Source: Candidatus Limivicinus faecipullorum (GTDB taxonomy: Bacteria > Bacillota > Clostridia > Oscillospirales > Oscillospiraceae). From it: a stretch of 7,692 nt of DNA. Positions 1 to 6,009 of the stretch are shown here, one piece after another (within the stretch, counting starts at the first letter, position 1; every line of letters starts with the position of its first letter). Under the pieces are notes generated by a model. That model did not search any database, was not told the DNA's origin, and saw only the letters and a list, made by a program, of their open reading frames with translations. The stretch is from the NCBI GenBank assembly GCA_018711755.1, contig DVHY01000168.1, positions 1 through 7,692 of the forward strand. Reading direction: 5' to 3'. The position numbers and the translations under genes are program-made.

Positions 1-25
1 TGCCCCTAAGTTTTAAAGCTGCCGC

Positions 26-54
26 TTTACATAACATCATCCATGTGGTAGAAT
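26..54 (+). promoter_or_regulatory. Promoter of the zinc-ribbon membrane protein gene
   Basis: A -35 box TTTACA (26-31) and a -10 box TAGAAT (49-54) are separated by exactly 17 bp. Each differs from the sigma-A consensus at one position. Transcription would start near base 61, giving a leader of about 38 nt before the GTG start at 99. The spacer begins with TAACAT, and that same sequence follows the -35 of the pseudokinase-lectin promoter on the other strand. A short 6-bp inverted repeat (TAAAGC at 14-19, GCTTTA at 24-29) overlaps the -35 and could be an operator or the remnant of an upstream terminator; I cannot tell which. Confidence 0.72.
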
Positions 55-85
55 AAGCGTGAATCTGAAGTAATAATTAAGAATT

Positions 86-89
86 GGAG
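86..89 (+). promoter_or_regulatory. Ribosome binding site that decides the GTG start at 99
   Basis: GGAG at 86-89 lies 9 nt upstream of GTG at 99. An in-frame TTG at 84 would give five extra residues, but no Shine-Dalgarno-like sequence precedes it (the upstream stretch is AT-rich TAATAATTAA) and it would itself overlap the GGAG. The GTG start also puts the first zinc-ribbon cysteine at residue 5, typical for this type of protein. Confidence 0.6.
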
Positions 90-98
90 TTGGTTTCG

Positions 99-1517
99 GT
101 GATAACTTATTGCCGCAACTGCGGAGCTAACCTTGAACCCGGAGCCACCAGATGCCGCCGCTGCGGCGCCGAGGTGTCCGAGATGGAAGAAGAAGAGCCC
201 GGCTTCGGCGAAAAGCTGAAGGAAAAGCTGAAGGGCTCCCATGTTCTGCGGAATGTACTGCTGGTGCTGACGGCTTTTCTGCTGCTGCTGGGCGCTGCCG
301 GCATTGCCTCCGCTTTGAACGCCCGCTCAAAGGCCCCGGAGCCGGCGGAAGAGAGCGCAGACGTTTTTCTCTCCTCTCCCTCTCCCAGCCCGGAGCCCAG
401 CCCCGAAGCCTCCCAGGCCCCGGGGAATGAATGGGTGGAGATATATCAGAGCTTCCTGGAGACGGAGCCCGCAGTGAACAGCGCCGTAGTCCAGGATGCG
501 GCGGATTACGGTTTTGAGGGCATAGTCACGGCGGAGCTTTTTGCTCTGGCGGATGTTAACGCCGACGGGGTGCCGGAGCTGCTGCTGGCCCCCAAGCCCC
601 AGAGCCTGCCCGGCTGGAACGTCACCAGCCAGGAGGGCTATGCCGTGGGCAGCTACATAGTCTGCTGCATAAAGGACGGGCGCATCTCCCCGCTGATGTG
701 CGCCAGGTCCGACTATGAATTTTTCCCTCTCACCCTCTCCGTAAACGACAGCTGGCTTCTGGAGCTCAGCCACGGCGATTCCGCCAAGCGCAGCATGCTC
801 TTCCGCTCGCCTCTGAGTCAGAGCAGCAGTCTCAGTCTGGAATACGAGTTTTCCGTAGAGCAGCGCTGCAACAGCAAGGGCGAGTTTTATGACAGCCCCG
901 TGGAGTACTACAGCATCGACGGCAGCAGTGTCTCCAGCCGTGAGTTCATGGAGCTGCTTTTCCCTGAGGGGGCGGACACTCTCAGCTACTTCCCCATATA
1001 CTTCAAGGAGCTGAGCCCCGGCTGTCTGGATCAGCTGGAGAGCGACTGGGAAAACCGGGAAGTACATCAGCTGAGCCGGGAAGATTTTTCCAGACTTTGG
1101 AATATTGCCGGCTCCGGCCAGATAAGCAAGGAGGCAAAAGACCTACTGCCCTATATCGGCGATGCCTACTGTATCTCCGTCACCAACGAGGATCAGGCCT
1201 CTGTAATGGTCATCGGCATCGATCCGGCCGAAGGCTGGGACTATGTGCGTTCCCTTGAAGTGCTGTCGGTAAGCGTTGAGGGCGCCGATGCCTGGGTCCA
1301 TTCCTCCGGCTCGGAGGGGCTTCCGGAGGGCCAGGCTTTCGAGTATGTGGTGGGACTCTCATTCCTGGACGAGATCAACTGGAACTACACCGTGACCGCC
1401 CAGATAAAGCTCAGCCTTTATGACGGCTCGGAGCTCACCAAGACCTTCCAGGTCCAGGCCCCCTCCTCCGACGGCGCCGCCGTCGACGACGGGAGCGCCG
1501 AGTCCGCGGCCCAGTGA
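99..1517 (+). CDS. Zinc-ribbon, single-pass membrane protein with extracellular Ca-loop-like domain
   Basis: The 472-residue product (GTG start) has no function I can name. The N-terminus is a treble-clef/zinc-ribbon motif, CxxC-x10-CxxC, with Cys5, Cys8, Cys19 and Cys22. An acidic then Lys-rich stretch follows, then one hydrophobic helix at about 49-73. Next comes a Ser/Pro/Glu linker at about 92-108, typical of a spacer just outside the membrane. The zinc ribbon should therefore be cytoplasmic and the remaining ~360 residues extracellular. The outer part has a D-x-N-x-D-G-x-x-E loop (Asp152, Asn154, Asp156, Glu160) of the kind seen in many clostridial surface proteins and in EF-hand-like calcium loops. 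A beta-rich C-terminal region follows and ends in an Asp/Ser/Ala-rich tail. It has its own promoter and a strong terminator, and converges with the - strand cluster. Its layout (cytoplasmic domain, TM, Ser/Pro linker, outer domain) mirrors the pseudokinase-lectin protein. A sensing or envelope role is inference only. Confidence 0.85.
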   Translation: MITYCRNCGANLEPGATRCRRCGAEVSEMEEEEPGFGEKLKEKLKGSHVLRNVLLVLTAFLLLLGAAGIASALNARSKAPEPAEESADVFLSSPSPSPEPSPEASQAPGNEWVEIYQSFLETEPAVNSAVVQDAADYGFEGIVTAELFALADVNADGVPELLLAPKPQSLPGWNVTSQEGYAVGSYIVCCIKDGRISPLMCARSDYEFFPLTLSVNDSWLLELSHGDSAKRSMLFRSPLSQSSSLSLEYEFSVEQRCNSKGEFYDSPVEYYSIDGSSVSSREFMELLFPEGADTLSYFPIYFKELSPGCLDQLESDWENREVHQLSREDFSRLWNIAGSGQISKEAKDLLPYIGDAYCISVTNEDQASVMVIGIDPAEGWDYVRSLEVLSVSVEGADAWVHSSGSEGLPEGQAFEYVVGLSFLDEINWNYTVTAQIKLSLYDGSELTKTFQVQAPSSDGAAVDDGSAESAAQ

Positions 1518-1540
1518 GCCCCCGGCCCCTGTATAAACGC

Positions 1541-1580
1541 AAGGCAGCCTGCAAGCGGAAACGCTTGCAGGCTGCCTTTT
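1541..1580 (+). terminator. Bidirectional intrinsic terminator between convergent genes
   Basis: A perfect 17-bp inverted repeat (arms 1541-1557 and 1562-1578) encloses a GAAA loop, a GNRA-type tetraloop, and is followed on the + strand by TTTT (1577-1580, partly inside the stem). It starts 24 nt after the stop of the + strand gene and ends 22 nt before the stop of the - strand solute-binding gene, so it is placed to end both transcripts. On the - strand the stem is followed by the weaker tract TTGCGTTTA, so termination should be more efficient for the + strand gene. Confidence 0.85.
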
Positions 1581-1600
1581 CATGTCCCTCGCTCTCCGGC

Positions 1601-2404
1601 TCAGTGGCAGTTGAAGTACATCATCGCCGTGCTGTCGGTGAGGACCACGTCGCAGTTCCCGGCGTAGAGGTATTCAAAGCACTCGGTGGTCCCCCCGGCC
1701 AGGCGGGTTATCTGGCCCAGGCGCTTTGTCAGTCTCTCGTCGGTATTGAGGGCCTCCATGGCCTCCGTAGTGGAGGGCATCACCATTTTCCTGCCGTTGA
1801 GGCGCAGCTTGTTCCACACCGCCGAGCCGTTCCTCGCCGCAAGGATGATGTTGTTCTCTATATAGGGCCCGTACTGGACGTAGAGGCCGTCCTCCACTTC
1901 CGCCGGGTCCAGGGCAACGCCGCCCCAGGCGCAGTCTATATTCCCGGAGGACAGCTCCACATAGACGTTCTCCTTTTCTATCTCCTGGAATTTCAGGTCC
2001 CAGCCCAGCAGATCCGCCACCTCTCTGGCCAGCTCCGCATCCAGGCCCCAGAATTCGCCGTTGGATATGTAGGCCATGGGGAAGGAGTTTATGTCCATCC
2101 CCACGGTAAAGCTGCGTTTCTCCGGCGGCTCCAGCTTCTCCAGAGCGTCGGCCTGTTTCGCGAATTTTATGGCGTTGGAGTCTCCCAGCCACTTTGCGCT
2201 GAGCTCCTCCACTTTGCCCTGGGCGGCCAGTACGCTGATAGCCGCCGTCACATAGAAGTAAACCGGGTCGTTGTTTCTGAAGGCCAGGGAGTATTCCTGC
2301 TCCACCAGCAGCTGAACTTCTTTAACTCCGTAGCCGAAGCCGCCGCAGGCGCAGAGGCTCCAGGCCATGGCCAGGATCAGCACTATGCAAATGAGTCTCT
2401 TCAT
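1601..2404 (-). CDS. Family-3 solute-binding lipoprotein, apparently circularly permuted
   Basis: This 267-residue lipoprotein belongs to the amino-acid-type (SBP_bac_3) binding proteins of ABC importers. Residues 1-20 are a lipoprotein signal ending in the lipobox LCAC, so Cys20 would be lipidated and the protein held on the outer face of the membrane. From about residue 97 it reads like the start of the family: VGMD, FPMAY and a GLDAELAREVADLLG helix. It continues through SSGNIDCAWGG and PYIENNIIL to the second lobe, with GDI-like NCDVVLTDS near 250-258. It stops at residue 267, where the family normally continues into a final strand and helix. A segment very like that missing end (EYSLAFRNNDP through AKWLGDS, residues 37-76) lies just after the lipobox instead. 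The Arg that usually follows the T-P-E motif and grips the ligand carboxylate is not seen in residues 160-189; Asp257 is kept. Start ATG has GGAGG five nt upstream. It is last in a tight three-gene cluster, 27 bp after the serine hydrolase. No permease is nearby, so it may be a sensor or recruiter rather than a transport component. Confidence 0.88.
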   Translation of the reverse strand: MKRLICIVLILAMAWSLCACGGFGYGVKEVQLLVEQEYSLAFRNNDPVYFYVTAAISVLAAQGKVEELSAKWLGDSNAIKFAKQADALEKLEPPEKRSFTVGMDINSFPMAYISNGEFWGLDAELAREVADLLGWDLKFQEIEKENVYVELSSGNIDCAWGGVALDPAEVEDGLYVQYGPYIENNIILAARNGSAVWNKLRLNGRKMVMPSTTEAMEALNTDERLTKRLGQITRLAGGTTECFEYLYAGNCDVVLTDSTAMMYFNCH

Positions 2405-2431
2405 CTTTCCCTCCGGGACTTTTTCTCTGTA

Positions 2432-3802
2432 TCAGTGGCGGGGGGTGTATTTACCGCCCCGGTCTCTGGGTCCGCTACCTTTCTCCCCTCTCCGGCTGCT
2501 GCGTGGGGCGGGGCCTTCGTCCCTCTCCTCAGGCAGCTCCCGGCGCAGGTCTTCCGGCGCAGCCCGGCCGCTGCCCTCCGGCTCCTGTCCGGGGCTCTCT
2601 CTACGGTATTCCCCGGCCGTCTCCCGGCGGCGGGCACGCTGGGCCAGACGGCGTTCCTTTTCCCGCCGGGCCTTTTTCCACTTGCTTATCAGTATCGCCC
2701 GCACCGTCAGCACTATCGCGGCCAGGACAGCCAGGGCTCCGGCCACCTTCAGCACGGTGCTCGTTATCTCTTTCCGGCGCTGGGCCTGGGCCTCAGCGGC
2801 CTGCTGTTCCTCCAGCTGGCGCTGCTGCTCCTCTTCCAGGCGCTGCTGCTCTTCCCGCTGGCGCTGGGCCTCCGCCGCAGCCTCCTCCTGGAGCCGCTGT
2901 TCCTCGGCGGCAGCCTGTTCCAGCTGCTGCTGATGGCTCTCCAGCTGCCCGTCCAGCTGCAGGGTGTAGTCCACCAGAATGTCCCCCAGCTGGGAGATGA
3001 TGGTCTCATACTTGGTGACGTTGCTGGTCATCACCGTGACTATGCAGGGATTGGGAGTGTATATTATTGCGCTGCAGTGGTTGAACCACACCCCCCGGCT
3101 GTCCTGAAAACTGCCGTATTTCTGGGCTATCTCGTACTGGTCCTCCAGGGTGGTCTTGTAATACTCCCCCGGCTCGGCCACCAGCAGGCAGTCTATCACA
3201 TTGGGGAAACGCTCCTGCTCATAGTACAGCGTCTCCATCACCTGGGTCATGTACATGTTGCTGAAGTAGCAGTAGTCCAGATAATCCGGGTCGTAGTCCT
3301 CTTCCTTCAGCTGGGCAAACTTCTTGGCATCCTCGCGCCATACGTCGTCCCCGCCCATATAGTCTCTGATTATATGGGCCCAGTCGTTATTGGAGTAGGT
3401 GAGGATGAGCTCCTCCACCCGGCTCAGCTTTTCTCCGTGTATCTCCGTGTCCTGAGTCAGCTCGCCGTTGTATTCCTTTTCCGCCACCAGCATCATCAGC
3501 GGCACCTTGTACATACTTGCGGGGTAGAACCATTCCTCCCCGTTGTAGTACCAGCTGTCCCCGGTGGCGGTGTAGCAGTAGCCCACGCTGATCTGCTCCG
3601 GGTCGATCTCCCACTCCGCCAGGAAGCTCTCCACCTTGGAGGTGAGTACAGTGTCGTCCAGGATGCTGTCCTCATCCACGCCGCTGCTGAGCTTTACCTT
3701 TTCCTCGCCGCTTTCCTCTTCCTGGGCGGCAAAGGCCGTCAGCCCGGGCAGCAGCATGGCGCATATCAATACAGTCGCAAGGAATTTGAGAGTTTTGCCC
3801 AT
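2432..3802 (-). CDS. Membrane-anchored serine hydrolase (beta-lactamase/DD-peptidase fold) with coiled coil and cytoplasmic tail
   Basis: This 456-residue protein begins with a signal peptide (1-26, ending AFA). A class-A beta-lactamase-like domain spans about 50-282. The three family motifs are visible: SMYK (Ser96 nucleophile, Lys99), SNN (Ser137-Asn139) and K-Y-G (Lys228-Gly230) in the KTG position. A Tyr in the middle of the last motif is a change from the usual Thr/Ser. After it comes an unbroken Gln/Glu/Ala/Arg-rich coiled coil (about 285-345), then a hydrophobic helix (347-373) followed by KWKKARR. An 80-residue, strongly charged, Arg/Glu/Pro-rich tail closes the protein. Topology is therefore outer hydrolase and coil, C-terminal TM, cytoplasmic tail. 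Known relatives include penicillin-sensing or peptidoglycan-trimming hydrolases and inactive homologues; substrate cannot be read from sequence. It sits 27 bp after the GNAT gene and 27 bp before the lipoprotein gene. Its Shine-Dalgarno (GGAAG, 7 nt upstream) is weaker than its neighbours', suggesting translational coupling. Confidence 0.88.
   Translation of the reverse strand: MGKTLKFLATVLICAMLLPGLTAFAAQEEESGEEKVKLSSGVDEDSILDDTVLTSKVESFLAEWEIDPEQISVGYCYTATGDSWYYNGEEWFYPASMYKVPLMMLVAEKEYNGELTQDTEIHGEKLSRVEELILTYSNNDWAHIIRDYMGGDDVWREDAKKFAQLKEEDYDPDYLDYCYFSNMYMTQVMETLYYEQERFPNVIDCLLVAEPGEYYKTTLEDQYEIAQKYGSFQDSRGVWFNHCSAIIYTPNPCIVTVMTSNVTKYETIISQLGDILVDYTLQLDGQLESHQQQLEQAAAEEQRLQEEAAAEAQRQREEQQRLEEEQQRQLEEQQAAEAQAQRRKEITSTVLKVAGALAVLAAIVLTVRAILISKWKKARREKERRLAQRARRRETAGEYRRESPGQEPEGSGRAAPEDLRRELPEERDEGPAPRSSRRGEKGSGPRDRGGKYTPRH
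2768..2950 (-). repeat. Low-complexity coiled-coil coding tract
   Basis: This DNA is a degenerate run of CAG/GAG/CGC/CTG-type codons that encodes Gln, Glu, Arg, Leu and Ala in the serine hydrolase (residues about 285-345). Near-repeats such as the coding stretch for EEQQRLEEEQQRQLEEQQ recur in it. It is a tract where copy number could vary between strains by slippage. It is part of the gene, not a separate element. Confidence 0.6.
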
Positions 3803-3829
3803 ATCACATCTTCCGTTCAGTCTGGTCCC

Positions 3830-4309
3830 CTACAGTTCTTTGTAGTGGGGTATGATGTCCTGATAGCTTCCGTCCTTCATAAGGAATCCTCCGGGGATCA
3901 CTCCCAATTGGGTGAAGCCCAGTTTCGCATACAGCCTCAAGGCGGTGGTATTATTGCTCACCACGGCGTTGAACTGCATGATGCGAAAGCCCAGCTCTTT
4001 GGCCGTTTTAAGGCAGTGGAGCACCAGGGCTTCACCCACGCCCCGGCCCCTGGCTCTGGAGGCCACGGCATAACTGGCGTTGCAAATGTGCCCGCAGCGG
4101 CCCAGGTTGTTGGGGTGGAGGATATACAGTCCCAGCAGCTCCCCGTTCTCCTCGCAGACCCCCGTGAAGCTCTGGCTGTGAAAGAAGTCCAGGCCGCTTT
4201 GGGTGTCCAGCTCCTCCAGCTGGGGGAAGGCCACCCCGTCACGTACGATTTCGTTCCATATCTCCCGGGCCTGCTCTATATCTCTGTCTTCAAACTGTCT
4301 TATCGTCAT
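3830..4309 (-). CDS. GNAT-family N-acetyltransferase
   Basis: This is a 159-residue, single-domain, cytoplasmic acetyl-CoA-dependent transferase. It starts MTIRQFEDRD, the common beta-1 opening of the family. Acetyl-CoA-binding motif A is RGRGVGEAL (Arg87-x-x-Gly90-x-Gly92). Motif B is seen as SNNTTALRLYAKLGF (118-132), with Asn119/120, Tyr127 and the LGF turn. The end, GVIPGGFLMKDGSYQD, matches a widespread Firmicute subgroup whose substrate is unknown to me. The frame is open further upstream to a TTG at 4366, but those 19 residues would be read from the GC-rich hairpin and look non-family. ATG at 4309 has GGAGAG (4318-4323) 8 nt upstream, so I prefer it. It is first of the three-gene cluster with the serine hydrolase and lipoprotein. 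No promoter is visible in the 81-bp gap before it, so it may depend on read-through from the pseudokinase-lectin gene. Confidence 0.9.
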   Translation of the reverse strand: MTIRQFEDRDIEQAREIWNEIVRDGVAFPQLEELDTQSGLDFFHSQSFTGVCEENGELLGLYILHPNNLGRCGHICNASYAVASRARGRGVGEALVLHCLKTAKELGFRIMQFNAVVSNNTTALRLYAKLGFTQLGVIPGGFLMKDGSYQDIIPHYKEL

Positions 4310-4335
4310 TTTCTCTGCTCTCCATGTCTGAAAGC

Positions 4336-4361
4336 GGCGGCCCGCCGCAGAGCGGGCCGCC
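4336..4361 (-). terminator. GC-rich hairpin after the pseudokinase-lectin gene (weak terminator or attenuator)
   Basis: A perfect 10-bp inverted repeat, all G/C (arms 4336-4345 and 4352-4361), encloses a 6-nt loop and is followed on the - strand by GCTTTCAG. It lies 29 nt after the pseudokinase-lectin stop. The T tract is short (three Ts), so termination may be partial. It also lies only 26 nt before the GNAT start, close to the Shine-Dalgarno site at 4318-4323, so it forms part of that gene's leader if transcripts read through. Partial termination would lower expression of the three downstream genes relative to the kinase-like gene. Confidence 0.6.
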
Positions 4362-4390
4362 TGCAAATATGCCTGTCTTTGTATGCCGCT

Positions 4391-5968
4391 TCAGCTGCCG
4401 TACTCGCAGATGAAGCCCACGGTGCCGGAGTACCATTCGGGGTAGTCGGCAATGGGGTCGTTGCGGTTGTCGTTATAGCCCCAGCCGTTGTTGTCCCAGA
4501 GCATGATATAATCCTCGGCTACCTGGTCGTTTATATCCACATAGGAGGGCTCGCCCTTGGCCCAGACTTCGATGCCGGTCTCGCCGTTTTCCCATACCAG
4601 TTCGCCGTCCACCCGGTGGCAGCCTATCCAGATGCGGGGCACGCCCGCCTCCTCGGCCATCTCCACAACGGTGTCGAACTCCTCCTGGCTGTTGATGGTC
4701 ACCAGGTGTCCGCCCATCTCCTTGCATCTCTCCGCCGCCTCGGTCCAGCTCACGTCCGCCACTATCAGCTCATATTCGTGCTCTCTGGGCGTCTCGCTGG
4801 GCTCCGGGGTGGCAGAGGCCTGGGCGGCCGTCTCACCGCTCTCCTCTCCGTCCTCGCTGAAATAGCCGTAAGGGTCGTTGGGATCGGTGGTGTTCTCCGG
4901 GGTCATGGTGCCGGCAAAGGGGTCCGGCGTGGGGCTGGGGCTGGAATTGGCCCTGGCCTGGCGGAGGTCCTTGAGCATGGCGTTGAAGATGATGGCCACC
5001 ACGATAAGGGCGGCGCAGAGCACCAGTATCACCGCCAGAGGCCGGCGGCGGCGTTTTTTCACGTCTTCGGCAATTTTCTTTTCACGTTCCATATTCCTTG
5101 TGTATTGGACCGGCGGAGTCCTGACCGTTTGCCGGTTAGGCACTATGGGGGCCAGCTCCGGGTTCTTCTCCTCACTGAGTTTAGGCACGGCAGGACTGCC
5201 CTGCTCTTTGAGTTTTCTTGCTATTATCTGGGCCGGGTCGGAAGCTCTGGACCTGGCGGCGGCCTTGGCGTCGGCTATGGGGGTGGAGGGGGCGTAGACC
5301 TTTATCTCCTCGCCCTGTTCCTGGGACTGTTCCTCCGCCGGGGCCTCGTCTTCCTTCTCGATGATGCCAACCATCATCCGCTCCAGCTCGCTCAGATCGT
5401 CGTCGCTCTTTTTGAATATGGCCTCGGCGGAAGTCTCCCCGCTGAGGTAGAGATTCTTGATGCAGCTGTTCAAAGCGGCCTGCATCTCTCCCAGGCTCTG
5501 GAAGCGGTCCTGGGCCTTGAACTTCACGGCCTTCTCCACGATGTCCTTCAGCCGCCGCCCTGTGCCCTTGGGGGCCTTGAAGTCCTCCCCGCCCATACGG
5601 CGCAGCTGGGCGTCCTCGCACTCCCCGTCGTAGGGGAGCTTTCCTCCGTTGAGGGCATAGTACATCACCATACCCACGGAGTAGACGTCGGAAGCGGCGG
5701 AGGGGCTGCCCCGCCAGTAGAGCTCAGGGGCCAGAAATTCCAGCTCCTGGCCGGACCAGTTCCCGGCAGAGGCCGGGCCGATGCCGATATTTCCATCCTC
5801 GTCCACGCTTATATTGTCAGGGTATATACCGCCCCGGCAGCTTTTGCTGCCCACCTCGGCCTCAATGCGGCCGCAGAGCTTTGAGGCGAATTCACACAGG
5901 CCCTGCTGGGACATGCCCGTGAGCTTGCTGCCCAGGGCACGGGCCGGGTCAAAGCTGGTAAACGCCAT
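4391..5968 (-). CDS. Pseudokinase C-lobe - TM - C-type lectin domain protein
   Basis: This 525-residue protein joins a cytoplasmic kinase-like domain to an outer lectin-like domain. Residues about 20-165 match the C-lobe of Ser/Thr kinases: GGIYPDNI in the place of the catalytic loop, LAPELYWRG (APE motif, 80-82), SDVYSVGMVMYYALNGGKLPYDG (helix F region, in two parts) and a final DRFQSL Arg. Catalytic residues are gone. The HRD triad reads Arg-Gly-Gly (45-47), and the DFG triad reads Gly-Pro-Ala (64-66). There is no N-lobe with a Gly-rich loop or Lys. An in-frame TAA at 5996-5998 rules out a longer start. A long charged linker (170-308) ends in KKRRRR before a TM helix (about 309-331). A Ser/Pro/Thr/Asp/Glu linker follows, then a C-type lectin fold (about 398-522): WTEAAERC, GGHLVTINS, IWIG, LVWENG and FICEYG. 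Cys415-Cys521 would form the core disulfide; Cys450 is extra. The usual EPN and WND calcium/sugar motifs are altered to EPS (473-475) and YND (498-500). ATG is preceded by a perfect AGGAGG, 7 nt away. Confidence 0.9.
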   Translation of the reverse strand: MAFTSFDPARALGSKLTGMSQQGLCEFASKLCGRIEAEVGSKSCRGGIYPDNISVDEDGNIGIGPASAGNWSGQELEFLAPELYWRGSPSAASDVYSVGMVMYYALNGGKLPYDGECEDAQLRRMGGEDFKAPKGTGRRLKDIVEKAVKFKAQDRFQSLGEMQAALNSCIKNLYLSGETSAEAIFKKSDDDLSELERMMVGIIEKEDEAPAEEQSQEQGEEIKVYAPSTPIADAKAAARSRASDPAQIIARKLKEQGSPAVPKLSEEKNPELAPIVPNRQTVRTPPVQYTRNMEREKKIAEDVKKRRRRPLAVILVLCAALIVVAIIFNAMLKDLRQARANSSPSPTPDPFAGTMTPENTTDPNDPYGYFSEDGEESGETAAQASATPEPSETPREHEYELIVADVSWTEAAERCKEMGGHLVTINSQEEFDTVVEMAEEAGVPRIWIGCHRVDGELVWENGETGIEVWAKGEPSYVDINDQVAEDYIMLWDNNGWGYNDNRNDPIADYPEWYSGTVGFICEYGS

Positions 5969-6009
5969 GGGTCTTCCTCCTGTTGTCTTTCTCTTTTACC
6001 TTATCTGAC

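Noticed and set aside
14..29. Small inverted repeat TAAAGC/GCTTTA near the left edge
   Set aside because: Only 6 bp with no clear T tract in the needed direction; noted with the promoter but not called as a terminator or operator.
327..1067. A 246-codon - strand open frame inside the zinc-ribbon gene
   Set aside because: Antisense shadow of a clearly coding + strand gene with promoter, ribosome site and terminator; no family resemblance.
2768..2950. Tandem repeat or CRISPR-like array in the CTG/GAG-rich tract
   Set aside because: The units are short, degenerate and unspaced, and fully explained by coiled-coil coding sequence.
4310..4366. Longer GNAT reading from TTG at 4366
   Set aside because: The added 19 residues come from the GC-rich hairpin and have no family match; the ATG at 4309 has a well-spaced GGAGAG and the normal family N-terminus.
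1514..5884. A 4.4-kb open frame on the + strand (1456 codons)
   Set aside because: It lies codon-for-codon antisense to four well-supported - strand genes that happen to share a frame and avoid TTA, CTA and TCA codons. It has no Shine-Dalgarno support, and its translation is low-complexity with no recognizable domain.
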